A model generated the notes under the pieces. It was not told where the DNA came from, searched no databases, and saw only the letters and a list, made by a program, of their open reading frames with translations. 64,000 nucleotides of DNA from Panagrolaimus kolymaensis (lineage: Eukaryota > Nematoda > Chromadorea > Rhabditida > Panagrolaimidae). The translations under genes were made by a program, and so were the position numbers. The stretch spans positions 496,001-560,000 of the forward strand of contig JAJQJQ010000057.1 of NCBI GenBank assembly GCA_028622995.1. The letters are read 5' to 3'. Shown one piece after another: positions 50,651 through 64,000 of this stretch (its first letter is position 1; the number at the start of each line of letters is the position of its first letter).

Positions 50651-51893
50651 TTAAACAAAAGCGGGTTGATTGCTATTCATTTCATCATTGCTTTTTAGCT
50701 GACTATAACCAAATACTGCCGGCATTCGTGGTAAACGACCTGAACGTCGAAGATGGCGATACACGTAAATGCAACCTCCAATAATTAAAAATAAAATAAT
50801 CCAATGTAAAAGTCGAGAACTTCGTTGACAAAGATTTACTTTTTCTGTATCAATTTCAAAGATTTTTTTGCCCGCATATTCTGTTGGTGCTGCACATGTT
50901 GTCATTCCCTGAAATAACGAAGGATATCATAATCTTAAAGGGGAGTTTTATAATTTGTAATAATCATACTTGATTGGAGAATATTGACATTTCTTCATTT
51001 GCAAATTTAACAAATTCTTCAAGTTTGCAATCACATTGAAGCGGATTTTGTGAGACATCAATCATATTTAAATCAAGGCCATTGTAAACCATTGTTGGAA
51101 CAGTTGTGAACCGATTATTTCTAAGTACCAAAAATCGAAGGTTTGGGAGGCATTTTGTATTCAAATCAAGGGTATCAAAATGATTATCAGCAAGTACTAA
51201 GCGTCCAAGATTTTCAAGCTAAAAATGTGGAAAATAATTTGATGAATCTCAAAATGGAAAAGCAATAATTTTGCTTACTTTACAAAACATTTCACTATCA
51301 AGATTCATTAAACCATTAGAATTTAAAATTAATTCTTCCAAATGTTTAAATCGATGGCCGGCTTCAATCATGTCTCCAATAATTTCTGATTTTTTCTTTG
51401 CACTAACTCTTTCACCAAAAGCGGAAGTTAAATCAATAATTCTTAAAGCAGGCATATAATCAAATGGTTTAGAACCAACGCTTTCAATTTCATTATTTTG
51501 TAAATATAAAAATTCAACTTTTGGAGCACCAAAAAATGTATTGGAAGCAAATGAACGAATATTATTTTGTGAGAGATCCAAAAAAGTCATACGAAGATGA
51601 CGATTTCGATTACCAAATAAATTATCCGCAGGTAAATCACCCAAATCATTCCCAGTTATTTTAATCGTATCTAATTCAGGATATATTTTAGGTAAAATAT
51701 GTTCAAACATATCAGTTTTTATTTCATTTAAATTTCGACATTCTACCGTTGTTGCATTACACAAACATTTAGGAAAGCATGAAGCTTCATATTGTGATGG
51801 TGGTAATGGTTTAAATTCAAATGTAAATGAATATTCAATAATATTTGAAAGGAATAATAAAAATAAAAATGGCAGTGATGATACAAATAACAT
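50651..51893 (-). CDS. Leucine-rich-repeat single-pass membrane protein
   Basis: 373 residues from exons 51279-51893, 50970-51218 and 50651-50908. Signal peptide (residues 1-24), a Cys-rich LRR N-cap (CFPKCLCNATTVEC), about six LRRs (LDLSQNNIRSF, FLYLQNNEIES, LEELILNSNGL, LGRLVLADNHF, LRFLVLRNNRF), and an LRR C-cap (NPLQCDCKLEEF, later Cys at TTCAAP and NLCQRS). One helix follows near residues 315-335 (WIILFLIIGGCIYVY), then a short tail of about 38 residues. Probably a cell-surface adhesion or receptor-accessory protein of the nematode LRR-only (lron-like) type. Partners are unknown. The stop codon TAA overlaps a minus-strand AATAAA. Confidence 0.85.
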
Positions 51894-53140
51894 GGCGAAT
51901 TAATTATAAAAGAGATCAAAGGTTTTTAATTATGGTAATATGGCAGTTTCATGGAGAGGTGAATCAGAGAGATTTTTAAAAAAGCTGAAAATATTTTTGT
52001 AAAATTAATATACCTGTTGAGTTACGGCGTTAAAAAAGTGTGATGAATAAAGTGTAAAGCTTCGAAATAAACGATATCGAAAAATAGGTAAACATGCTTT
52101 CAAGAAAATTATATAAATTTTTTTCTCTCAAATACGAAAATATTGAATTATTTTTAATGGTAAAGTTTAACTTGAGCAGGAAGCATCACCAAGCTTTATG
52201 GTTGCAAAAAAGCATAAATAAAAAAAGAGGGCAATAAAAAATAAAAAATAGTTATGCTTGTAAAATTCTCAAGGGTATTTAATTTTAATAATAAAGCAAA
52301 GTTACAAATGAATAAAAAAGGGAGAAAAAAGCGCTTTTACGATAGATAGTAAGAGTTTTTAGTTTTTGTTTAAACTCTACTAATAATTACGTTTGAACAA
52401 AATATTTTTTTTTTTCAAAACAATATTGACAATTGGCACGGAAAAAAAGCCATCAAAGAAGTTTTTTGTTAGCTTTAATCTCTTCTTTCTTTGAAGCAGT
52501 AGTTCAAAAAAAAAAGTGAAATGAAGACAACACCTGTTTGAAATAAAAAAAAAGTTTTGTAACACCCAACCACGAAAAGGTGCAAAAAAAAAGAAAGAGA
52601 AAGGATGATTGCGGAATATTGCCGAAATAAACTAATGTCGGTGGTTGCTTGCGATGACAAACTTCCTCTTTGATTCCTTTTGCTTGATTGAGCTTGGCCC
52701 AAAATCGGCGACTCGTCATCAAGAGAGAGAGATATCGGCTGGCTGAATGGCAAAGAAAAAAAGAAGAAGTGATGATCAAAGGATAAGGCAAATGCGATCA
52801 ATCAATGGGAACACCACACACACTTGCATTTCAAAGCTGTTCTTGAAGGAGGAAGGAAAGCGTTGAAAAGCGTAAAAGAAATAAGCGTTAAAATGAAGAA
52901 ACCGCAATAAATTTTAAAGCTGTCAAGAAAAATTTTAAAATTTTACAAAGCAAAAGCAATAAACTTTTAATTAAAAACTAAATCTTTTGTAAAAGTTGAC
53001 GAAGGATAAATAATAATAAAAATAAAAATTTTCATGTAATTTTTTGGTTTGAAAAAAAATAAAATAATATGGGAGAATCAATCAACAAAAAAAAACGTGC
53101 GCAAAAATAAAAAATCGGCGGACGTTGTCTGTCGATTGTG

Positions 53141-53160
53141 GCCAGCCAGCCAGCCAGCCA
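53141..53160 (+). repeat. (GCCA)5 microsatellite
   Basis: Five perfect GCCA units in a locally GC-richer patch. Confidence 0.85.
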
Positions 53161-53339
53161 ATCTTCACCAATTCACCAACCATCCATACGTCGTCCACCA
53201 CATTTGCTTCTTCTTCTTTTATTTTCTTAACGCAATCAACGCTGCTATTGCAATATTCGATTTACAGAAGAAGAAAAGAAAAAAAGTTTCGATTACGTTT
53301 AAAAAATGCTCTTTACTCTTTTTGCACAAAGTTTTACCT

Positions 53340-53442
53340 TCACTCGGTCAGATTTGTGGAAGGCCAATTGCAAAAAAAATCTTTAACTGACCATGTAAGA
53401 AGAAAACATGGTGGTGTTAAGCTATTTAAATCCAAGAAATAA
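53340..53442 (+). pseudogene. Possible C2H2 zinc-finger fragment
   Basis: One frame reads QICGRPIAKK up to an A-run near 53373-53380. The frame one base away continues KKSLTDHVRRKHGGVK to a stop. Joined, they resemble the second half of a C2H2 finger (CGR, then Leu, His and His spacing). A frameshift in the homopolymer, or coincidence, would explain it. No upstream exon found. Confidence 0.3.
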
Positions 53443-53735
53443 TTTATATATACCGTTTTAAAAAGTATTTTAACATGAGCTGGTGTTCTGTTTTTTTCAC
53501 GACTTTCTTTATTAATTTGTATTACATCATTTATCTTATTTTAAAATTATTGTTTGATAATATATGTGTGAAGTTAAGTGTGTAATAAATCCATTATAAA
53601 GATATTATCTCTCGTATCAGGGTTTCTCAGGGTTTCTGTGTGTGACGTCCACATAGTCGCAATATGTTCGAATTGTTGGCTAGATAGTGTATGTAAACAG
53701 AATCAGTGAAAACCAAATCAAAATTGTTAAATACA

Positions 53736-53741
53736 TTTATT
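53736..53741 (-). terminator. Poly(A) signal AATAAA, phosphatase gene
   Basis: Minus-strand AATAAA 30 nt beyond the phosphatase stop. Confidence 0.6.
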
Positions 53742-53770
53742 GTTTCATTCGCTTTACAATCGAGAAAAAA

Positions 53771-55448
53771 TTAATTCCTATGGATCATACCGATCCTCCA
53801 ATTTAAAGGTGAATAATCTATAGGTGTTTCATCAGCGATCTTTGCAATCATAGCATCGTATTCTTTTTCAAAATTATCAAATTGTGTCATACATTCAGCA
53901 GGCAGAGTTTTGTGTTTTTGTGACAATGTTAATAGACATTTGAAAAGGTATAAATATTGAAGATCTGTTTGAACGGCATGCATTCTCATTTCTAAAAATC
54001 AATTTGTAAGATTCGTATAAGAAATTTGTAAAAACTCACGTCTCAGATGTTTAACAGTATCAAGAACATTTAACTTGTTTTCACATAGCAGCTGTTGATA
54101 GCATAATTCCATAGCGACGACGGTGCCAGTTCTTCCAATACCAGCAGAACAATGAACGATGGTAGGACGAGAAGAATGACGAACATTTTTTAAAAGACGA
54201 AATGGAGCAAGCACAGATAATGGAACGGATTTGTCAGGCCTAAAAATAAATAACAAATTTCATCAATTTCATAGATGCACTAACTAACCATGTTTTCCAA
54301 TGATGATGCTTCAACGTGATGATTTTTTTCTCAAAGATTAATTCCAATGTTGATAAGACGGTGGTTGAATCACTGTTATCCATTTTGATATTCTTTATTT
54401 GAACACCAGGCCATTCTACTGTACATCCTTCTTCCCGAGGCCAATATTGTTGACATCTAAAATTATAAAAAGAATATTTATCGTAAAAGTGAGAAAGTAC
54501 ATAGATAATAAAAATAAAACTTACTTTTCTTTTCCTTGTTCGACAGTATCACATAGCATGATTATATTTCCAACATTTTCTTGAGCAACCATTTTCCTAA
54601 AAATAATCAAATGTACTTTCAATAAATAAAGAACGATAAAGCGAACCAAAAATCTTTGACAGAATCCATTATAGGGCCTTGAGTGCATATAAATGTGTTA
54701 ATCAGCGGATCACCAGAGACAAAATTTGCATGTATATAGTCATTTGGTTGGTTTTTCAATACAACCCTTGTATTGTCTATGCAAACCACATCTAAAAACA
54801 GAAAGGTTATATGTAAAGTATTGTAAATTTAAATTTCACTAACCTGTGTACCGATTCTTCTTTTGATTTGCATCGAAAGCTTTCCTAGTTACACCAGTAG
54901 GAACATAAGCGTTGAGGTTCGTCATGTATTCTTCCAAAACACCTTTAACACCTTTGCTAACAGCATCACGAGTAAACTCAGCGAACATCTGTTTTTGTAA
55001 ACCAGAAATTGGACGATCACGTTCAGGTCCTATAATATAATTATTTGTTAAATGTTGATATACGAGATCTAACCATACTTTCAGTTTCATCTTTTGATTG
55101 TTTATTCGAACCAGCGTCTTTCGTTGAACGATTTTTGACTTGTTTATCAGCACAAAAATCTTTGTTTTCATCTTCACGGCGTTTCGATGGTGGTTTCTTT
55201 TGTTTATCAGCAACAAGTTCGGTATTTTTATCCTCTCGACGCTTTGATGGTTGTTTCTTCATTTTACTTACTTCAAGATCAACATTTTCTTCATCTCGAC
55301 GCTTTGGTTTCTTTATTCTTGTTGCAACTGAGGCAGTTAAAAGATCACGATCACGCGTTGCAATCCTTCTTGGCTAAAATTTCAATTATAAACTCAGTTT
55401 AATAATATCAAAAATAAGTTTCAAACAAACCTTTGAATCACTTCCCAT
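53771..55448 (-). CDS. Non-receptor tyrosine phosphatase with basic repeat leader
   Basis: Classical protein-tyrosine phosphatase, 434 residues. Exons from the start: 55431-55448, 55079-55373, 54844-55029, 54647-54791, 54525-54596, 54289-54456, 54040-54239, 53771-53991; every joint is in frame. The first 100 residues are Lys/Arg/Glu-rich, with three diverged copies of a roughly 20-residue unit (core SKRRED, then ADKQ). The phosphatase domain has KNRYTDVVCIDNTRV, NDYIHANFV, TQGP, DFWKMVAQENV, the WPD loop (295-297), P-loop HCSAGIGRTG with Cys325, and the Q-loop RQMRMHAVQT. It should be active on phosphotyrosine. This leader-plus-domain layout is common in nematode-expanded PTPs, often germline or sperm-expressed. 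One donor (GTTCGC at 54646) is weak. Confidence 0.9.
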
Positions 55449-55839
55449 GATGTTTTCCAAGAATATCAATAAAGATTAAAACCGTTTTCTTTTTTTTACA
55501 GGAGTTCACAAAAAGAGGAGCACCATTGTTTCAATCAACAATTTTTTTCTCTCATTGCCTTCCAAGCAAATAGCTTTTTTTCGTGTCATTTTGAACGTTT
55601 TTACCACGAAAATTACTGTAGCTCGTTTGTTGTTCTTATGAATATGCTTGGTAGCAATGACAGAAAAAAATTGCCGCTTTTGAAGGAAATGAAACAGAGG
55701 TGCACCTTGATTGTTGAAAGTCTCTCTTTTCTTCTTCATAATTGAATTCTTTGTTTTTGATAAATTTGTGACGAGCTTTTAATTTTTCTTTCCGTGTTTT
55801 ATTTTTCCAAAAATATAAATGCAATTCATTATTTCAGAA

Positions 55840-57153
55840 ATGGATCGCTTAGAAGCAGCTCCTTCCGAACCTTCGACTCCTGTTTATGCTATTTTTTCAA
55901 GTGCATCACCTCATGTCATCTATACAAACAGCATCAAAGAAGCTCGAAATCATCTTAGTACTCCTGAACTTCGTGACAGTGGTGGACGCTTCAAAACATT
56001 TTCGACTCTTGAAGATGGTGAAAGTTATTTTTCTCAAAATCCTGTTTCAACGCTTACTGCTTCAAATGGAACATTTACAAGAAATGAAGATGGTTATCGT
56101 TCTCCACATCCCAAGCTTCCACCTCAACTGCATAGCAAATTTATGAAACTTATTGAAAGCAACAAAAAGAATGATGAAGTTATCAAATGTATGGATGAAA
56201 ATCCTCATTATTATATTGACATGGCAATTGATCAACCAACTATTCTTCAACAAGGCTGCCGATATAATGCTATGCATATTTGTGCAAGATCTGGTAATCT
56301 TTTCATCGCAATGGAAATTATGAAACGTGTCAAGGATTTTCAGTATATTTCAACTATTTATCAAAGTGATGCAAATGTGGAAAACACTAGTGCAGTCTTA
56401 ATCGATAGATTTTTGAATAATCCTGATAAACCTAGTGGAAGGTCACCATTATTATGGGCTGCTCGTCGTGATCATTTCAATATCGTGGTATTTCTCTCTT
56501 CATTTATTGAAACTCAATTACCTGGTGAATTGCAAATGAAAGAACTTCAACGTGATTGTATGGAGAACAATAATGCAGCGCTCCTTCTCGATTGTTTACG
56601 TCATCCATCTCAGCTTTACTGTGTTACATTATACAAAGAAAAGAATGATATTGATATGCCATTCATTGCCATTACTTCAAGGTTTCCGTTTGCTTCAATT
56701 CCAGCGAATCAAAAGCAAATATATTTCCAAATGATGCCATGTTCGTTTTTTTCTGGTCGTTCTGAAAATGCCAAATCAACTATTCGTGTATCAAAAGATA
56801 TCTGTGGATTCAAAAAACAAAATAATAATGGCAATTTTAAGGCTTTTGATTCTTCATTCGTTCCATTTGCTTCTATTGGTGTGTTTGCAGACAAAGAAAG
56901 TGCTATCAAATGTTACAAAACTTGGTCCTCGGAATTCTTAAAATCTCAAGATCCATTAGCTCTTTGTGATCATTCATTGAAAGCTGCTGTTCATCTTGCT
57001 GATTCTCAAAAGCTTTTCGTCTTTTGTTCAAATATAAATGGCTTGGTTATTCCGTCTAATAGAATGCAACTTTTCAATTGTTATATTCCATTTAAGGTCG
57101 ACGACGCTTTGCTTCTACAATCTTTGAACAAACTTGGGATATGCGATGTTTAA
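55840..57153 (+). CDS. Intronless ANKLE2/LEM-4-like ankyrin protein
   Basis: 437 residues in one uninterrupted exon. The best likeness is to ANKLE2 (LEM-4), which in animals steers BAF dephosphorylation and nuclear envelope reassembly after mitosis. An N-terminal viroplasmin-like (RNase H-like) fold is suggested by VYAIFSSASPHVIYTN and RFKTFSTLEDGESYF. The ANKLE2 hallmark QPTILQQGCRYNAMHICAR is followed by an ankyrin-type SPLLWAARRDHFNIVVFL. The second half shows a further AxxxY/W repeat-like segment (GVFADKESAIKCYKTW). No LEM domain or membrane helix is seen, and it is much shorter than the vertebrate protein. A trans-splice-type acceptor TTTCAG ends at 55837, so the start is ATG 55840. Intron lack suggests a retrocopy or secondary loss. 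Confidence 0.75.
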   Translation: MDRLEAAPSEPSTPVYAIFSSASPHVIYTNSIKEARNHLSTPELRDSGGRFKTFSTLEDGESYFSQNPVSTLTASNGTFTRNEDGYRSPHPKLPPQLHSKFMKLIESNKKNDEVIKCMDENPHYYIDMAIDQPTILQQGCRYNAMHICARSGNLFIAMEIMKRVKDFQYISTIYQSDANVENTSAVLIDRFLNNPDKPSGRSPLLWAARRDHFNIVVFLSSFIETQLPGELQMKELQRDCMENNNAALLLDCLRHPSQLYCVTLYKEKNDIDMPFIAITSRFPFASIPANQKQIYFQMMPCSFFSGRSENAKSTIRVSKDICGFKKQNNNGNFKAFDSSFVPFASIGVFADKESAIKCYKTWSSEFLKSQDPLALCDHSLKAAVHLADSQKLFVFCSNINGLVIPSNRMQLFNCYIPFKVDDALLLQSLNKLGICDV

Positions 57154-57279
57154 AATTCTGGATGATGTTGTGTTTTTGTTACAAATGATTTCTTTTAACT
57201 CATCAAAAATGTTGTTTAGATGCCATTTATCTTTGTTTTGTATTCGTTTGTCCATGTTTATCATTTTTATGTGTGTATA

Positions 57280-57285
57280 AATAAA
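57280..57285 (+). terminator. Poly(A) signal AATAAA, ANKLE2-like gene
   Basis: AATAAA about 125 nt after the stop codon. Confidence 0.5.
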
Positions 57286-58337
57286 TTATTATCCTAATAT
57301 TTATGTCTTGTTAAACGAAAATTTGAATAAAGTATTAGTATGAAATAATGCTTTCATTTCAAGTTGTTATGGCAATTATAATTTATTGTTGTTGTATCAT
57401 CTCATTTGTTACTCTCTAAGACGGTACAATGATGTTGGATTGAAACCGAAATGTTTTTGAAAATCTTGTTCTAATTTGTCGACATTTTAGTTTTTCAAGT
57501 GCTCGAAATGTGAAATCACCTTATGGAGAAATCGAAAGAATCACCCACCAATTATTAAAAGTTCGAGACAGATTTCCATATGGTTTGAAAATCGTGAAAA
57601 TACAACAATTTGAAGTTTTAGTGCGCTCAAATTTGTGGTTTATTTTAAAATAAAGTTTAGTGAGATAAAAATTTTCGATCTTGAAGGCTCAAGCGTTTTC
57701 GAGACGAAGAATTCAATCTCAACAAAAATTTTTTTTTATTTGTCTCTATTTTTAACATTTGTTTTTACAAAAGTTGTAGTTTGAATCATAAATCTGATTA
57801 TCATTTCCTCCCACATAATACTGACACAATCATTTTGAAGGTTTAAATGATATATTCAGCATTAAATAAATTTCTCTACCACCTTATTATTAATCTTTTT
57901 CTCCTCAAATATAAAAGATAAAATTGTGGGAGTTAATTATATAGTAGTAATATTTATTTAAAGTTGGCAATAAAATGGTTATTATCAAAACCCTTTTTTA
58001 TGTTTTTAATGATTTTTTTTTTTACTTTCCTAGCCTTTTTTATCTTTCAAATAAGGGAAACGAATTAACTGATCGACGACAAACTTTTTTTTGTTTACCT
58101 TTTTAGTTTTTTATCAACAACAAATTTCACGGCTAAAAATATCCTGCAACGAAAAAAAATTAGGCATTCTATGAAAAAAAAAACAGAGCTTCAACTGCGC
58201 ACTTTTTTTGCTGTATTTTTTCGAAATCAAAAGTTTTAACGTTGGCAAACTTTTAAACCATCCTTCCCATGAACCTCCAAACCGGCGCGGTGGTGTCGGC
58301 CTTCTTATCTTTTAACCATATCAAGATTATTTTTTAG
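57286..58337 (+). other. Intergenic region before RAE1
   Basis: AT-rich. A stretch at about 57492-57653 is open after an acceptor-like TTTTAG and has protein-like content (SARNVKSPYGEIERI, VRDRFPYGLK), but no start, partner exon or family. An acceptor TTTTTTAG ends at 58337, immediately before the RAE1 ATG, suggesting trans-splicing. Confidence 0.4.
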
Positions 58338-59681
58338 ATGAGTTTCTTTAGTAATACATCGTCAAATACGTTTGCTCGTCCAACATCATTTTTTAACAAT
58401 TTATCGAGCGCAGCGTCAACGACATCAACAACTCAACCTGCTACAAATGTTAATCCTGTAAATCCTATGAATGCTGTGGAAGTTCCTGGAGCACCAGATG
58501 ATACTGTTCAAGATTTGAAATTTAGTCCTGTTATAGCTAATACACCTATCTTTCTTGCTGCTGGATCATGGGATAAAACTGTAAGAATTTGGCAAGTAAA
58601 TGAAAATGGAACTGTTGAAGCTAAAGCAATGCAAAATATTAATTCACCTGTTTTATCAATAGATTGGATGGAGGTTAGTATTTTGAATTTACTTTAACGA
58701 GAATGATTTTCTTTATTATAGGATAGTTCAAAAGTTTTTATTGCTTCTGCTGATAAACAAGCACGTGTATGGGATTTAGCATCGAATCAAGTAGCTGTTG
58801 TTGGAACACATGATCAACCTATTCGAACTTGTCATTGGATTACATCACCACAATATAGCTGTTTAATGACAGGAAGCTGGGATCAAAGTTTACGATTTTG
58901 GGATATGCGTCAACTTCCAACTCAAACATCGCTTGCAACAATTAATCTTGGACAAAAAGTTTATTGTGCTGATGTTGTTTATCCAATGGCTGCTGTGGGA
59001 TTAGCGAATCGAAAAGTGAAGATTTTTAAACTTGATGGTGAACCTAAAGAAGTTACAGAAATTGAAACTCCGTTGAAATATCAAATGAGATGTTGTGCAA
59101 TCTTTCGAAATAAATTGACCAATCAACCAACAGGATTTGCTCAAGGATCAATTGAAGGTCGAGTTGCTATTCAATATGTTGAACCATCATCTTCAAAAGA
59201 TAACTTTACTTTTAAATGTCATCGTTCACCTGATCTGGTTAATGGTTTTCAAGAAATTTATCCTGTACGTTTTTATCTTTTGCTTTTTTGATATAAGAAA
59301 TATTTTTAGGTACACGATGTTGCATTCCATCCACAACATAACACTCTAATTACTGTTGGTGCTGATGGTCGATACTCATTTTGGGACAAAGATGCTCGAA
59401 CTAAATTGAAAAGCTCTGAACAACATCAAATGCCCATTACAAAAGCTCATGTTCATGGTTCTGGAAATGTTTTTGCTTATGCTTTAGGTTATGATTGGAG
59501 TCGAGTAAGTTTTTTCTTCTGTCATAGGTTTTTTTTTCATCAATGGAAACCCTATGTTTATTGTTAATCGTATATGTAATGAAATTTTCATTTTTAGGGT
59601 CATGAAATGTATCAACAAGGTCAAGGAAGCAAAATTTTTCTTCTTGCTTGTGCTGAAGATTTGAAACCACGTAAAAAGTAG
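58338..59681 (+). CDS. npp-17: mRNA export factor RAE1 (NPP-17)
   Basis: Seven-bladed WD40 protein that binds the GLEBS motif of NUP98 at nuclear pores and supports mRNA export and spindle assembly; 385 residues. Exons 58338-58673, 58722-59264, 59310-59504, 59598-59681. The leader is Ser/Thr/Asn-rich with FARP and FF residues as in FG-type tails. Blades include AAGSWDKTVRIWQV, ASADKQARVWDLA, TGSWDQSLRFWDMR, TVGADGRYSFWDKD. Between them lie the RAE1-specific EGRVAIQYVE and FKCHRSPDLVNGFQEIYPVHDVAFHP regions. The end is LACAEDLKPRKK. Length and signature peptides match RAE1 very well. AATAAA at 59804. Confidence 0.95.
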
Positions 59682-59803
59682 CCATTGAAAATTATTGCAC
59701 TTTCTATTTCCACTTAACTAATTTGTTTGTTTATTGGTTTTGATTACTATTTTTTTCAATGTTGTACTTTTCTTTATGATCTCTGTTTTATTATTTTGTA
59801 TTC

Positions 59804-59809
59804 AATAAA
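59804..59809 (+). terminator. Poly(A) signal AATAAA, RAE1
   Basis: AATAAA 123 nt after the stop codon. Confidence 0.6.
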
Positions 59810-60243
59810 GTACTAGAAAACTTCAAGTGGAAAAGATTTTATTTTAGAACGATTATTTATTGAAATACCACGTAATTTCCATACTTTTTTAAATTGTTGA
59901 ATTTCATTTGAATGAAAAAATAAAACATTTTGAGCAAAATTTAGTAATAAAAATGATACCAAACGTTAGTTATGTATGTAATTTAAAAGAAAATATAGTG
60001 ACAATGAAAAACCCGTAATAGTTTTAAAAAACAAACAAATAAAAAAGATAACAACAGAAAATTAGGTTTTTAGTAGCAAAAAAAATTGTTGGATAAAAAT
60101 TTTAAAAAGAAAAAGAGACTAACTAAAATATGGCTTAATTTAAAGAAGGAATAATTTTTATAGAGCGCGGGCGTGCAAAGGTACTACGATAGCACGATGA
60201 AATTTGATAAATAACGAAACGGTTGAAAAGTAGGTAGATAGAT

Positions 60244-64000
<3,757 letters not shown>

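Larger units (their letters stand above)
51894..53770. other. Intergenic region with simple repeat and a zinc-finger remnant
   Basis: 1.9 kb upstream of the LRR gene and downstream of the phosphatase. Holds a (GCCA)5 repeat at 53141-53160 and a possible C2H2 fragment ending at 53442. Otherwise AT-rich and empty. Confidence 0.5.

Overview
This window is nuclear DNA of a nematode. The evidence is an AT-rich composition with long A/T runs, many short introns (about 45-60 nt, GTAAG donors and TTTTAG/TTTCAG acceptors), acceptor sites placed just before start codons as expected for spliced-leader trans-splicing, and nematode-typical gene families: a patched-related protein, a compact SH2-tyrosine kinase, a lysine-rich-leader tyrosine phosphatase, and a small Cys-rich one-pass membrane protein. 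I cannot name the species. The intron style and AT content would fit a clade IV nematode, but this is a guess.

Layout. 0-12 kb: an E75/Rev-erb-type nuclear receptor (+) meets an orexin/allatotropin-like peptide GPCR (-) tail to tail, with their stop codons sharing one TTAA. A divergent promoter then leads to a UPRT homologue (+). 12-14 kb is a gene graveyard: a second copy of an esterase 3' end, a frameshifted kelch fragment and eroded coding-like sequence. 14-24 kb: an orphan HGD-type protein kinase, a full carboxylesterase, a patched-related transporter-like protein and, just after, a small Cys-rich membrane protein. 25-35 kb is housekeeping: mitochondrial ribosomal protein uS15m, a probable operon of two ribosome-biogenesis genes (DDX10 then UTP15), and inorganic pyrophosphatase with a membrane-spanning N-terminal extension. 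35.8-38.8 kb is ERM-1 (ezrin/radixin/moesin). 38.8-43.9 kb is gene-poor and carries a GC-rich inverted-repeat element and a Helitron-like 3' end. 43.9-47.4 kb holds two p47/UBXN2 paralogues, one of which has lost its UBX domain, flanking a beta-carbonic anhydrase. 48-60 kb: a small membrane protein, an SH2-tyrosine kinase, an LRR membrane protein, a tyrosine phosphatase, an intronless ANKLE2/LEM-4-like gene and RAE1. 60.2-64 kb is the Hippo kinase LATS/Warts, running off the right edge.

Most genes act independently, but some contexts stand out. DDX10 and UTP15 both serve 18S rRNA maturation and look co-transcribed. A non-receptor tyrosine kinase and a tyrosine phosphatase of families expanded in nematodes lie about 3.5 kb apart. 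The p47 pair with its SEP-only member suggests a diversified p97/CDC-48 adaptor. Exon boundaries were worked out by hand from splice signals, reading-frame continuity and family alignment from memory, and no database search was run.
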